A stretch of DNA of 36,318 bases from an uncultured Clostridia bacterium (GCA_944388545.1 CALXJE010000026.1:1-36318), one strand, 5' to 3'; numbered from the stretch's first letter, positions 1 to 9,379 are shown. Numbers and translations are program-made. The notes: generated by a model from the letters alone, not told the origin.

Positions 1-252
1 AGGTATAATCAAAAAAGAGAAGAAATATTAAAAATATATAGTTCTTTTAGAAAAATAGATTGCTCAAAATGTAGTTATAGAAGAGTTAAAGTAGTAAAAG
101 AAATAGCAAGTTGTGAAAAAAGGATAGCTAGATTAAAGTTAGAACTAAAGAATTTAGTAAGAGAAGACAATTCTAGTAATATTATTTTTGATAAAAATGA
201 AATAAATCTATTTGATATAATAGAAGATAATGTAGGTAATATATATGAATAA
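1..252 (+). CDS. C-terminal fragment of an unrecognised protein
   Basis: An open frame runs in from the left edge and stops at TAA 250-252, giving the last 83 residues of a protein that starts outside the window. It is Lys/Glu/Ile-rich, with a CSKC pair near residue 22 and a further Cys about 17 residues later, then a basic helical stretch (EKRIARLKLELKNLVR) and an acidic tail. The tail contains EINLFDI, which loosely resembles the Q-x-x-L-F type of sliding-clamp-binding peptide found at the ends of DNA repair and replication proteins; this resemblance is weak and only suggestive. I do not recognise the family. A short ATG frame overlaps its stop codon. Confidence 0.6.
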   Translation, partial: RYNQKREEILKIYSSFRKIDCSKCSYRRVKVVKEIASCEKRIARLKLELKNLVREDNSSNIIFDKNEINLFDIIEDNVGNIYE

Positions 253-370
253 TATACAAAGTAAGAAAGATGTTAAATCAAATAATATATTATTAATATT
301 ACCCAAATATGAAAAATATATGGAATATATAATAGATAATGAATTGTTTTATTCTTTTAACTTTCTGTAA
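245..370 (+). CDS. possible 41-residue small ORF coupled to the upstream gene
   Basis: An ATG at 245 overlaps the end of the preceding frame and opens a 41-codon frame ending at TAA 368-370. The product would begin [14 protein letters not shown] and then be moderately hydrophobic ([20 protein letters not shown]). There is no clear Shine-Dalgarno sequence, so expression would depend on translational coupling. It may be a real small gene, a remnant, or chance. No family is recognised. Confidence 0.25.
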   Translation: MNNIQSKKDVKSNNILLILPKYEKYMEYIIDNELFYSFNFL

Positions 371-433
371 CTGCTGGTTTGACTATATATATGCAAAAAC
401 TTTTAAATATATATGTTATATTTTGATTTGTTA

Positions 434-442
434 TGATATAAT
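434..442 (+). promoter_or_regulatory. extended -10 promoter for queA
   Basis: TG at 434-435, one base, then a perfect TATAAT at 437-442 forms an extended -10 element. No good -35 box lies at 16-18 bases, which extended -10 promoters tolerate. Transcription would start near 449, giving a leader of about 28 bases before the queA ATG at 477. Confidence 0.55.
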
Positions 443-476
443 AATATATATCTATAATAGTTTCAAGGAGATAGCA

Positions 477-1499
477 ATGAAAACGAGCGATTTTAATTAT
501 GAACTTCCAAAAGAGCTTATAGCACAAGTTCCAATTAAACAAAGGGACATGTCTAGGCTTCTAGTTTTAGATAAATCTTCAGGGAAAATAGAACATAAAA
601 GATTTCACGATATAATAGAATATTTAAATAAGGGTGATACTTTAGTTTTAAACGATACTAAAGTTATTCCTGCAAGAATATTTGGACATAGAGAAAATAT
701 TGATGAAACCATTGAAGTGCTTTTAGTAAAAGACTATGGCAATGATAAATGGGAAGTGCTTGCTAAACCAGGAAGAAAATTAAAAATTGGTACATTTATT
801 GTATTTTCAGATAGACTAAAAGCAAAAGTAGTGGATATCTTGGAAGAGGGAGAAAGAGTTATTGAGTTTAAGTATAATGGTATATTTAATGAAATATTAG
901 ATGAGATAGGTATTATGCCACTTCCTCCATATATAACTGAAAAACTGGAAGATAAGGATAGATATCAAACAGTATATTCGAAAATTAGCGGATCTGCTGC
1001 AGCTCCTACTGCAGGATTACACTTTACAAAAGAACTATTAAAACAGATAGAAGAAAAAGGAGTTAATGTAGTATATGTAACACTTCATGTAGGTATAGGT
1101 ACATTTAGACCGGTAAAAGTAGAAAATATATCTGAACATAAAATGCATAGCGAGTATTATGAAATATCAGAAGAAACGGCAAGAATAATAAATGAAACTA
1201 AAAAAAGAGGAAATAAGATAATTTGTGTAGGAACAACATCTTGTAGAACACTGGAATCAGCTTCTAATAATGATGGAACGGTAAGAGCAGAAAAAAGAGA
1301 AACTGATATATTTATTTATCCAGGATATAAATTTAAGATAGTTGATCACCTTATAACTAATTTTCACCTGCCAGAATCAACTTTGATAATGCTAGTATCA
1401 GCACTTGCTGGTAAAGATAATATAATGAATGCATATAAAGAAGCGGTAAAAGAAAAATATAGATTTTTTAGCTTTGGAGATGCAATGTATATAAATTAG
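477..1499 (+). CDS. queA: S-adenosylmethionine:tRNA ribosyltransferase-isomerase QueA
   Basis: QueA transfers and isomerises the ribosyl group of S-adenosylmethionine onto preQ1 in tRNA, forming epoxyqueuosine at the wobble base of GUN-anticodon tRNAs. The 340-residue product matches the family length and shows the N-terminal F-x-Y-x-LP-x-ELIAQ-P block, the [13 protein letters not shown] motif near residues 172-184 and [11 protein letters not shown] shortly after. I place the start at ATG 477, six bases after an AAGGAG; the frame is open back to 339, but that extra 46-residue stretch is unlike QueA and contains the promoter. Its partner tgt lies one gene downstream, so this is probably one transcription unit. 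Confidence 0.95.
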   Translation: MKTSDFNYELPKELIAQVPIKQRDMSRLLVLDKSSGKIEHKRFHDIIEYLNKGDTLVLNDTKVIPARIFGHRENIDETIEVLLVKDYGNDKWEVLAKPGRKLKIGTFIVFSDRLKAKVVDILEEGERVIEFKYNGIFNEILDEIGIMPLPPYITEKLEDKDRYQTVYSKISGSAAAPTAGLHFTKELLKQIEEKGVNVVYVTLHVGIGTFRPVKVENISEHKMHSEYYEISEETARIINETKKRGNKIICVGTTSCRTLESASNNDGTVRAEKRETDIFIYPGYKFKIVDHLITNFHLPESTLIMLVSALAGKDNIMNAYKEAVKEKYRFFSFGDAMYIN

Positions 1500-1508
1500 G
1501 AGGATTAT

Positions 1509-3053
1509 ATGGAAGAAAATAAAGATATAGGAACAGATGAATTGTTAGAGTGGGCAAGATTAAATAATATGAGTATGTCTGAAGGTCAGGCAAAAGATAT
1601 GCTAAGAGATGAAGAGAGTATAGATATTGATGAATGGCTTAAAGAAAATAGCATGACTCCTATAGGAGAATATGAAAGTCTTAGTAAAAGAATGAAATCT
1701 AAAATTCAAGATATAATTAAATCGCTTAAAGAAGATAAGAAAATTGAGACATCTGATGATAGAGAAGAAAAAGATACTTTAGATGAAAAAGATGGAAAAG
1801 AAGAGCTAGATAAGGATAAGAAAAAAGAAGTAAAAGAAAGAGAGAATAAAGACTCAAAAGAGGGTGAGCAAGAAAATAAAGATAAGACTGAGGAAGAAAA
1901 GAAACAAGAAGAAGTAAAAGAAAAAGATGAGGAAGAAAAACCTATAAATAAAGATGAATACTTGGGCAAAGTAAGAAAACTTCATGAAATGAAAATAAGA
2001 GAATATAGAGAAGAAATGAAAAAAGATGATGTCAATATGGATAGACATTTTGTAAATATGATTTATCTTCAAAGAGAAGTCGACTTAGAAAGACAAGCAT
2101 ATATAAAAGAACATGGAATGGAAGAGCTTTCAAGTATTGAAAATCAATATATGAAAGAAGAATTAAAGTATCAAAAAACTTTAAATATAAGAAGAGGGAA
2201 AGAACTAACAAAATTAAAAGAATTAGATAAAAAATTAGATGCAATTATTGATAAAATGCAAACACTTCAAAAGAGCTTAGAAGATAAAAATATTTCAGTA
2301 GATGAATATAACGATGAAATTAGAGCTTTAGAAAATGACAAGTTAGAAACACTTTGGAAGATAAACAAACTGAACCCAGAACTTTTACAAGAAAAACAAG
2401 ATAGAAAACAAGAAAGAGATGAATACCAAAAAAATGTAATAACTAAAAATATAAATAGGCAAGATAGTATGTCTAAAGAAAATAGAGCAAAACAGCAGGA
2501 AATTGAAGTTAGTGAGAAGAAGCAACAAGGTATAGCTGGTGATGTAAAAAATGATATGTCAGAAACTTTAAAAAATGATATAAATGAAAAAGAAAAAAGA
2601 TTAGATATATTAAGAGAGCATTTAAAGAAAATAAATATTGAGTCTCCAGAAGGTAAAAAAGAGGCGCTTACAATTATTAGTGAAATACAAACTTTGGAAG
2701 CTCAAAAAATGTCTCAAGAAAATCAGCAAAAAAGTTTAGATAAAAATATGTCAAAAGGTAAGAATAGTTATGGTGATTTGAAAGCGCCTGAACTTGAAAG
2801 ACAAGAGGATACAGAAGATATGCAAGAATTACATGATAGCATAGATCCAAACAGTCTATCAGATGGAATGATGGAAGAACTGAGAAATGCTGCTATTAAA
2901 GACCCCGAAACTCCAGAACAAGCAGAAGAGTATTTAGACAATTTAAGAGAGACAGCAGAAGAAGCTGATAAAGAAAAAGACGAAAAGAAACAACAAGAAC
3001 AAGATGATAATGAAGTGCCAACACTTTGGAATAAACGAAAAAAACCATTTTAA
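1509..3053 (+). CDS. highly charged coiled-coil protein of unknown function between queA and tgt
   Basis: This 514-residue product has no signal peptide and no membrane segment. Residues 1-70 look folded (a helical ELLEWARLNNMSMSEGQAKDML region). Residues about 75-150 are an almost pure Lys/Glu/Asp low-complexity tract. About 150-420 are long Lys/Glu-rich helices with heptad-like spacing, predicted coiled coil. The C-terminus ends in a short basic tail (LWNKRKKPF). The AGGAGG ribosome binding site overlaps the queA stop codon, and tgt follows 20 bases downstream, so it is embedded in the queuosine operon. I recognise no enzyme motif. A structural or scaffolding role is possible but is inference. 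Confidence 0.8.
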   Translation: MEENKDIGTDELLEWARLNNMSMSEGQAKDMLRDEESIDIDEWLKENSMTPIGEYESLSKRMKSKIQDIIKSLKEDKKIETSDDREEKDTLDEKDGKEELDKDKKKEVKERENKDSKEGEQENKDKTEEEKKQEEVKEKDEEEKPINKDEYLGKVRKLHEMKIREYREEMKKDDVNMDRHFVNMIYLQREVDLERQAYIKEHGMEELSSIENQYMKEELKYQKTLNIRRGKELTKLKELDKKLDAIIDKMQTLQKSLEDKNISVDEYNDEIRALENDKLETLWKINKLNPELLQEKQDRKQERDEYQKNVITKNINRQDSMSKENRAKQQEIEVSEKKQQGIAGDVKNDMSETLKNDINEKEKRLDILREHLKKINIESPEGKKEALTIISEIQTLEAQKMSQENQQKSLDKNMSKGKNSYGDLKAPELERQEDTEDMQELHDSIDPNSLSDGMMEELRNAAIKDPETPEQAEEYLDNLRETAEEADKEKDEKKQQEQDDNEVPTLWNKRKKPF

Positions 3054-3061
3054 TTATGTAG

Positions 3062-4198
<1,137 letters not shown>

Positions 4199-4227
4199 CA
4201 AAAGTTATTAGAATAGTGAGGCATAAA

Positions 4228-5001
4228 ATGATAGATATAAAAAACATAGAAAGTGAATTTGATAAATATGTAAAAAGGTTTAATATAAATGATGATAAAA
4301 TAAAATTAAAGATTGAGCATATAAAAAGAGTTGCAGATATAAGTAGAATGATTGCAAAAAACTTAAACTTAAATGAAGAATATATAAGATTAGCAGAAAC
4401 TATAGGATATTTTCATGATATTGGTAGATTCAAACAAGTTGAAGATTTTAATACTTTTAGTGATAAAGACTCTATTGATCATGCTGAGTATAGTGTAAAA
4501 GTATTATTTGAAGATAATTTGATTGAAAATTTTAAAGTTGAAGAAAAATATAGAAATATAATTAAAGTTGCTGTTTTAAATCATAATAAAAATAAAATTG
4601 AAGAAGGACTTAATGAAGAAGAACTATTATTTGCAAGAATTGTAAGAGATGCAGATAAGCTGGATATATACTATACAATATGTAACTATGATTTTGAAAG
4701 CGTATTTTGGTATGGAGATTTTGATTGTGATAAAATAAGCGAGCAAATCATGTATCAGTTTACTGACTTACATTCTGTTAATTATGCTGATATTAAAAAT
4801 AACGCAGATCAAATATTAGCATTCTTTGCATTTATATATGATTTTAATTTTAAATTTTCTTTAGAATATTTAAAAGAAAAAAGATATTTAGAACAGTTTT
4901 CTAAAAGAATTTGCAAAAATTTTAGTAGTGAAAAGATAACAAAACAAATGGAAGAAATATTAAAAATTTCAAATGAATACTTAGACAGTAAAATACATTA
5001 G
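4228..5001 (+). CDS. HD-domain protein, putative metal-dependent phosphohydrolase
   Basis: The 257-residue soluble protein carries a recognisable HD-domain metal site: His31, the paired His63-Asp64 in YFHDIGRF, Asp84-His85, His119 in LNHNK, and Asp141 in RDADKLD. HD proteins cleave phosphoesters in nucleotides or signalling molecules; the substrate here cannot be read from the sequence. I prefer ATG 4228 over GTG 4216 because the GTGAGG at 4216-4221 is itself the ribosome binding site, six bases upstream of the ATG. It lies 29 bases after tgt and is probably cotranscribed. Confidence 0.8.
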   Translation: MIDIKNIESEFDKYVKRFNINDDKIKLKIEHIKRVADISRMIAKNLNLNEEYIRLAETIGYFHDIGRFKQVEDFNTFSDKDSIDHAEYSVKVLFEDNLIENFKVEEKYRNIIKVAVLNHNKNKIEEGLNEEELLFARIVRDADKLDIYYTICNYDFESVFWYGDFDCDKISEQIMYQFTDLHSVNYADIKNNADQILAFFAFIYDFNFKFSLEYLKEKRYLEQFSKRICKNFSSEKITKQMEEILKISNEYLDSKIH

Positions 5002-5085
5002 AAACATGCAAAAAATATATATGTAAAGATATAAGACTTTGTGTAAATAATATATAAAATTAGTAAAATTAATTGTTTTAAAAAA

Positions 5086-5127
5086 CTTAAGTTAATCATA
5101 TAAATTAAAAGAGGTGATTAACTTGAG
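5086..5127 (+). promoter_or_regulatory. hairpin enclosing the dpaA ribosome binding site and TTG start
   Basis: Arms 5086-5098 and 5115-5127 pair over 13 positions with a single U-G wobble; the inner ten pairs are perfect (AAGTTAATCA/TGATTAACTT). The 16-base loop holds most of the AAAAGAGG ribosome binding site, and the TTG start (5123-5125) lies in the right arm. In mRNA this could hold back initiation of dpaA. As DNA it could instead be a repressor palindrome. The sequence does not decide between these. Confidence 0.6.
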
Positions 5128-5908
5128 TTGTTTTTTTGTTATAGGAAACGATAAAAGAACGTTAAATATTAAGGAAATGTTAAAGAAAGATGATAAGGTT
5201 GTTGATGAGATTTTAAATGCAAATTATGTACTTGCCCCAACACCTTTTACTAAAGATAATGAATATATTTTAGGGACAGAAGTTTTATGTAGTGATATTA
5301 TTAATATGTGCAAAAATAAAATACTTTTTGCAGGTGCTATTCCTAATAGTATAAAAGAAAAATTAGATAAAAATAATATAAAGTATTATGATTTAATGGA
5401 ATATGAGGAAATAGCTATATTAAATGCTATTCCTACAGCAGAGGGAGCTATAGAAGTTGCTATGGAAATGTCAGATATTACTTTGTGTGGTTCAAAAGTA
5501 CTTGTTCTGGGTTATGGAAGAATAGGAAAGGTTTTATCTAAAATGCTACATGGTATTGGAGCTAAGATATATTGTGAAGCAAGAAAAGAAAAAGACCTTG
5601 CACTTATTAATACAATGGGGTATAATAGTGTAGATTTAAGTGAGCTTGATAGTTTTTTACCTTGTTTTGATTATATATTTAATACAGTACCAGATATGAT
5701 ATTAGACAGAAAAAGACTAGACAAAGTAAAAGAAGAAGTATGCATAATAGATGTTGCATCAAATCCAGGTGGAGTTGATTTTTCATATGCAGAAAGTAAA
5801 AATATAAAAACAAATCTTGCACTTGCACTTCCATCTAAAGTTGCACCTAAATCAGCAGCAAGATATTTTAAAGATAAAATAGATAAAATAATTCAAAATA
5901 TAAAATAG
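5123..5908 (+). CDS. dpaA: dipicolinate synthase subunit A (SpoVFA/DpaA)
   Basis: DpaA, with subunit B, converts dihydroxy-tetrahydrodipicolinate to dipicolinic acid in the mother cell; the product is loaded into the spore core. The 261-residue protein matches SpoVFA across its length: the EEIAILNAIPTAEGAIEVAM block, a Rossmann nucleotide site VLVLGYGRIGK near residue 150, the segment ending in NTVPDMIL, and the DVASNPGGVDF and PSKVAPKSAA motifs near the end. I choose TTG 5123, six bases after GAGGTG; GTG 5114 lies within that ribosome binding site. Subunit B (spoVFB) is not adjacent as it is in Bacillus; uppP follows after 11 bases. Confidence 0.9.
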   Translation: MSCFFVIGNDKRTLNIKEMLKKDDKVVDEILNANYVLAPTPFTKDNEYILGTEVLCSDIINMCKNKILFAGAIPNSIKEKLDKNNIKYYDLMEYEEIAILNAIPTAEGAIEVAMEMSDITLCGSKVLVLGYGRIGKVLSKMLHGIGAKIYCEARKEKDLALINTMGYNSVDLSELDSFLPCFDYIFNTVPDMILDRKRLDKVKEEVCIIDVASNPGGVDFSYAESKNIKTNLALALPSKVAPKSAARYFKDKIDKIIQNIK

Positions 5909-5919
5909 GGGGATAACAT

Positions 5920-6744
5920 ATGACAATTTTTCAAACTATAATTTTAGGTATAGTACAAGGAATAACGGAATTTTTTCCTATTTCTAGTTCAGGACATTTA
6001 ATCGCAATTAGATATTTATTTAATTTTGGAGCAGAATCAGCAAGAGCAGAATTAGTATTTGATATAGCACTTCATTTTGGAACGTTTATGGCTATATTTA
6101 TATTCTTCTTTAAAGATTTCTGGAAAATGATAACAGAAGGCTTTAGATTTAAAGGAAAAGATGGAAAATATAGTTTTAAAAATTTAAAACATGAAGGAAA
6201 AATAATGTGGTATATAATAGCTGCATGTATTCCAGCAGGAGTTGTAGGAATATTATTTGAAGATATTATAGAAAAATATATTAGAACTCCACTAGTTGTA
6301 GCAATAGCTATGGCCGTTATGGGAATAATAATGTATATAGTTGATAAACGCTCGAAAAGTGAAACAGATATTAAGGAAATTACATTAAAACAATCAATCG
6401 GAGTAGGAATTGGCCAAATGCTTGCTATGATACCTGGTTTTTCAAGATCTGGAACTACTATGACAGCTGCAAGAGCTATGAAAATAGATAGAAAATCAGC
6501 TGCTAAATTTTCATTTTTACTTGGAGCACCTGTAATGTTTGGAGCAGCACTTCTTGCAATAAAAGACTTAACATTAGATATGATAAATGTAGAATTCGTA
6601 GTGGGAGTTTTAGTTTCTTTTATAGTTGGCTTAATATCAATAAAAGCGCTAATGAAAATAGTAGAAAAAATTGGATTTGGAGTATTTGCAGTATATAGAG
6701 TATTGCTTGCTCTAGTTATAATAATAACAATTTGGATAAGATAA
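5920..6744 (+). CDS. uppP: undecaprenyl-diphosphatase UppP (BacA family)
   Basis: This integral membrane phosphatase converts undecaprenyl diphosphate to the monophosphate so the lipid carrier can be reused for peptidoglycan and other wall polymers; it also underlies bacitracin tolerance. The 274-residue protein has the two family signatures: GITEFFPISSSGH with Glu17, and PGFSRSGTT near residues 173-181 with the catalytic Arg. Roughly seven to eight hydrophobic segments are visible. A GGGGGAT ribosome binding site precedes ATG 5920. It sits between dpaA and folD with short gaps, so the three are likely cotranscribed. Confidence 0.95.
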   Translation: MTIFQTIILGIVQGITEFFPISSSGHLIAIRYLFNFGAESARAELVFDIALHFGTFMAIFIFFFKDFWKMITEGFRFKGKDGKYSFKNLKHEGKIMWYIIAACIPAGVVGILFEDIIEKYIRTPLVVAIAMAVMGIIMYIVDKRSKSETDIKEITLKQSIGVGIGQMLAMIPGFSRSGTTMTAARAMKIDRKSAAKFSFLLGAPVMFGAALLAIKDLTLDMINVEFVVGVLVSFIVGLISIKALMKIVEKIGFGVFAVYRVLLALVIIITIWIR

Positions 6745-6763
6745 TTTTAAGTAGGTGAATTTA

Positions 6764-7612
6764 ATGGGAGAAATAATAAACGTAAAAGAAATAGTTTCTA
6801 GAAAGAAAGAAAATTTAAAATTAGAAATAGAAGAATTAAAAAGTAAAGGAATAATTCCTAAATTGGTTGTAATATTAGCAAATAATGAAGATGCATCAAG
6901 AGTATATGTTTCAAAAAAAAGGAAATTATGCAAAGAGCTAGGAATATTAGAGGAAGAGTATATTTTTGATGAAACAGTAAAAGAGCAAGAGATAGAAGAC
7001 TTACTTGAAAAATTAAATAACGATATTTTAGTTCATGGTATTTTAGTGCAACTGCCACTTTTTAAACATTTAGATAGTAAAAAAATACTAGAAACAATTT
7101 CTCCTAAAAAAGACGTAGATGGATTTCACCCAGTAAATATAGGAAAGCTTATGCAAGGAACAGGTAGCATAGTGCCTTGTACTCCAAAAGGAATAATGAC
7201 AATATTAAATGAAGTACAGCCAAATATTGAAGGTAAAGAAGCAGTAGTAGTAGGTAGAAGTTTGATAGTTGGAAGACCTATGTCAGCGTTATTTTTAAAT
7301 AAAGGTGCAACAGTAACTACTTGCCATTCCAAAACAAAAAACTTAAAAGATCATACAAGTAAAGCAGATATATTAGTAGTAGCTACTGGAGTTGCTCATT
7401 TAATAACAGAAGATATGGTAAAAGAAGGTAGTATTGTAATTGATGTAGGTATAAATAGATTAGACGGTAAACTTATAGGAGATGTAGATACTGAAAATGT
7501 TGTAAAAAGAGCAAAATATGTAACTCCAGTTCCAGGAGGAGTTGGACTTACTACTGTTTATACACTTATGGAAAATTTAGTAGAACTTGCTAAAAGCTTA
7601 GCGTTAAAATGA
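6764..7612 (+). CDS. folD: bifunctional methylenetetrahydrofolate dehydrogenase/cyclohydrolase FolD
   Basis: FolD oxidises 5,10-methylene-tetrahydrofolate to the methenyl form and hydrolyses it to 10-formyl-tetrahydrofolate for purine and formyl-Met synthesis. The 282-residue length is typical. Signatures are YVSKKRKLCKELGI with the catalytic Lys, HGILVQLPLFKH, KDVDGFHPVNIGKL, the cofactor loop GRSLIVGRPMS, and the C-terminal TPVPGGVGLTT. Start chosen at ATG 6764, six bases after AGGTG; the GTG at 6755 belongs to that ribosome binding site. The next terminator is about 145 bases downstream. Confidence 0.96.
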   Translation: MGEIINVKEIVSRKKENLKLEIEELKSKGIIPKLVVILANNEDASRVYVSKKRKLCKELGILEEEYIFDETVKEQEIEDLLEKLNNDILVHGILVQLPLFKHLDSKKILETISPKKDVDGFHPVNIGKLMQGTGSIVPCTPKGIMTILNEVQPNIEGKEAVVVGRSLIVGRPMSALFLNKGATVTTCHSKTKNLKDHTSKADILVVATGVAHLITEDMVKEGSIVIDVGINRLDGKLIGDVDTENVVKRAKYVTPVPGGVGLTTVYTLMENLVELAKSLALK

Positions 7613-7898
7613 TGTACTAACAATTTAAATAAAATAAGAAAATAAATCTAATTAAAAGTTCGAAAATATGAGGGATAAACATATGAATATATAGGTAAAA
7701 TTTAAAAATAATCTAGATATAGATTTTTATGTTTAAAATAATTTAGAAATATATAGAAAGTTAGTTATACCAAATAAAAAAAGTATGGCTGACTTTTTTG
7801 CTTCTAATAAGTATAAAAATGATAAAATGACTTTTAATAATACATAATATATACTAGAAAAAATATTAATAGATAAAATAAAAAACAATAAAAAATGA
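7613..7898. other. AT-rich gene-free stretch between folD and the prepilin-like gene
   Basis: Together with the promoter region up to 7973 this gap is about 360 bases. Besides the terminator at 7757-7799 I see no convincing gene, tRNA or riboswitch. The minus-strand frame across 7733-8080 is a product of AT-rich composition and overlaps the start of the next gene. Confidence 0.6.
7757..7799 (+). terminator. rho-independent terminator (folD side)
   Basis: Arms 7757-7770 and 7783-7796 pair over 14 positions with three G-U wobbles around a 12-base A-rich loop. The T-run 7794-7799 overlaps the end of the right arm. It most likely ends the dpaA-uppP-folD transcript and insulates the following gene. 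Confidence 0.75.
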
Positions 7899-7927
7899 TT
7901 GCAAAAAATTTTAATATATGAAATAAT
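7899..7927 (+). promoter_or_regulatory. sigma-A promoter shared with the second paralogue
   Basis: TTGCAA (7899-7904), 17 bases, AATAAT (7922-7927). A block of 23 bases at 7908-7930 is identical to 34767-34789 upstream of the paralogue at 34996, with the same -35/-10 geometry. Transcription should start near 7934, leaving a leader of about 40 bases. Confidence 0.65.
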
Positions 7928-7973
7928 ATATGTATATATAAAAATGAGTAAAAAGAAAGAGAGGAACATGAAA

Positions 7974-9245
7974 ATGAAAAGAGAGAAAAAACAAAAGAAA
8001 GGGATATCATTAATAGTACTGGTAATAACAATAATAATCATGATAATATTAGCAGGAGCAATAATACTAGCATTAAACAATAGTGGAATAATAGGAAGGG
8101 CAACAGAGGCAACAGATAAGAGTGATAAAGCAACACTAAAAGAAGCAGCAAATGTAGCATACTCAGAATGGACATTAGCAAGGCAGATGGACGGGGAGAC
8201 AAAAAGTGCAGATGAATATGTAAAAGAAAAGTTAAAAGATCAAGGATTTAGTGATGAAGAATTAGGTTTAGTAGAGATAAAAGATGATGGAAATATAAAG
8301 GTATATACAAAACCAACAGTGCCAGAAAGGTTTATAGCATCAGATATAGAAGGGGAAAACAAAGTAGCAGGAGGCTTAGTAATATATGAAGGAACTGAGA
8401 AAGTATCAGAAGATGCAGATGCAAAGACAACAAGAAACCAATTTGTATGGGTGCCAGTAGATATATCAGAGTTTACAAGGACAGAGTGGTCAAATAATGC
8501 ACCAACAGGAACAGTACCATCAAATTATACAGAACTATATTCCGGTTTGTCAGAATCAAATGATAAAACAGGAGAATATGCAGAATATAAAGCAATGAGG
8601 GCAAGTGTAGAAAAATACGGAGGTTTTTATATAGGAAGATATGAAGCAGGAAGTGAAACAGAAAGAATATATTCGACTACTATAGGAATGGGAACAACAA
8701 ATCTATTAGCAAGTGTAAAAGGTGCATTTGTATATAATAATGTGGGTTGGGGGCCAAGTATGACAAGTGCAGTAGGAGATGTCATAACTGTTTCAACAAA
8801 AATAAATCAAGGGAAAGGAGCAGTAGAGTTATCAAGAAATTTATATAAAGATAGCACTTCAGTAAAATCAACATTAACATACGGAGTGCAATGGGATGCA
8901 ATATTAAGATTTATAGCCGGTAGTGAGCATAATGTAACAGATAGTACATCATGGGGAAATTATAAAAACAATCTAGATAGAACATCAGTAAGTCCAAATA
9001 GTCCAGCTAAAACAGGATCTCATGAAAATTGGAAAGCAAAGAATATATATGATTTAGCAGGAAATGTTGACGAAAGGACAATGGAAACATATTCTTATAC
9101 GTCTGGCTCTAATCGTATTATTCGTGGTGGTACTTTTAATGGGGCGGGCGACGCGAATACTTCAGTTTCAGGTCGTTTTATATACTACAACGTTGCGGCT
9201 TGTTCTTCAGATACTGGCTTTCGTATAGCACTTTATTTAGTATAA
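7974..9245 (+). CDS. prepilin-like protein with C-terminal FGE/C-type-lectin fold; probable DGR target 1
   Basis: The 423-residue protein begins with a short basic leader ending KKG, then a 23-residue hydrophobic helix (ISLIVLVITIIIMIILAG), as in type IV prepilin-like secreted or surface proteins; the usual Glu at mature position 5 is absent. Residues about 110-423 form a formylglycine-generating-enzyme (SUMF1) type domain: FVWVPVDISEF, GGFYIGRYEAG, NIYDLAGNV, then RGG...GFRIALYLV at the end. This fold is the classic DGR variable domain. The usual GNVWEWT motif reads GNVDERT here, losing both Trp. I choose ATG 7974, nine bases after GAGAGG, matching the MKEKQKG start of the paralogue; ATG 7944 and 7968 are alternatives. 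The last 50 codons change composition. Confidence 0.85.
   Translation: MKREKKQKKGISLIVLVITIIIMIILAGAIILALNNSGIIGRATEATDKSDKATLKEAANVAYSEWTLARQMDGETKSADEYVKEKLKDQGFSDEELGLVEIKDDGNIKVYTKPTVPERFIASDIEGENKVAGGLVIYEGTEKVSEDADAKTTRNQFVWVPVDISEFTRTEWSNNAPTGTVPSNYTELYSGLSESNDKTGEYAEYKAMRASVEKYGGFYIGRYEAGSETERIYSTTIGMGTTNLLASVKGAFVYNNVGWGPSMTSAVGDVITVSTKINQGKGAVELSRNLYKDSTSVKSTLTYGVQWDAILRFIAGSEHNVTDSTSWGNYKNNLDRTSVSPNSPAKTGSHENWKAKNIYDLAGNVDERTMETYSYTSGSNRIIRGGTFNGAGDANTSVSGRFIYYNVAACSSDTGFRIALYLV
9091..9245 (+). other. putative DGR variable region 1
   Basis: From about 9091 to the stop the gene changes character: all four Arg codons are CGT, whereas every Arg before it uses AGA/AGG; GC content rises (for example GGGGCGGGCGACGCG); and most variable-looking codons end in C or T. 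The encoded segment contains the conserved RGG and GFR framework of FGE-type DGR targets with divergent residues between. No template repeat is in the window, so this is inferred from composition and domain position. Confidence 0.55.
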
Positions 9246-9273
9246 ATAATGTCTAAAAGCTAATATATAATAT

Positions 9274-9311
9274 ACTGTGTTAATTCAAGAAAATTGGATT
9301 GCACAGTTTTT
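9274..9311 (+). terminator. rho-independent terminator after target gene 1
   Basis: ACTGTGT pairs with GCACAGT (ends 9274 and 9307) and continues through AATTCAA/TTGGATT around a GAAAA loop: about 14 pairs with one bulge and two G-U wobbles. TTTTATT follows directly. Confidence 0.75.
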
Positions 9312-9379
9312 ATTATGTTTTAGAGTGTAATATTAAAAACAATCAAATTATAAAATTTTAAAATTAATTAAAATTTCTA

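Noticed and set aside
339-476. Open frame extending queA upstream to 339
   Set aside because: The 46 extra residues are unlike QueA, the region contains the extended -10 promoter, and ATG 477 has an ideal AAGGAG.
7733-8080. Minus-strand hydrophobic open frame
   Set aside because: It is antisense to the terminator and to the hydrophobic helix of the prepilin-like gene, without a ribosome binding site; an effect of AT-rich composition.
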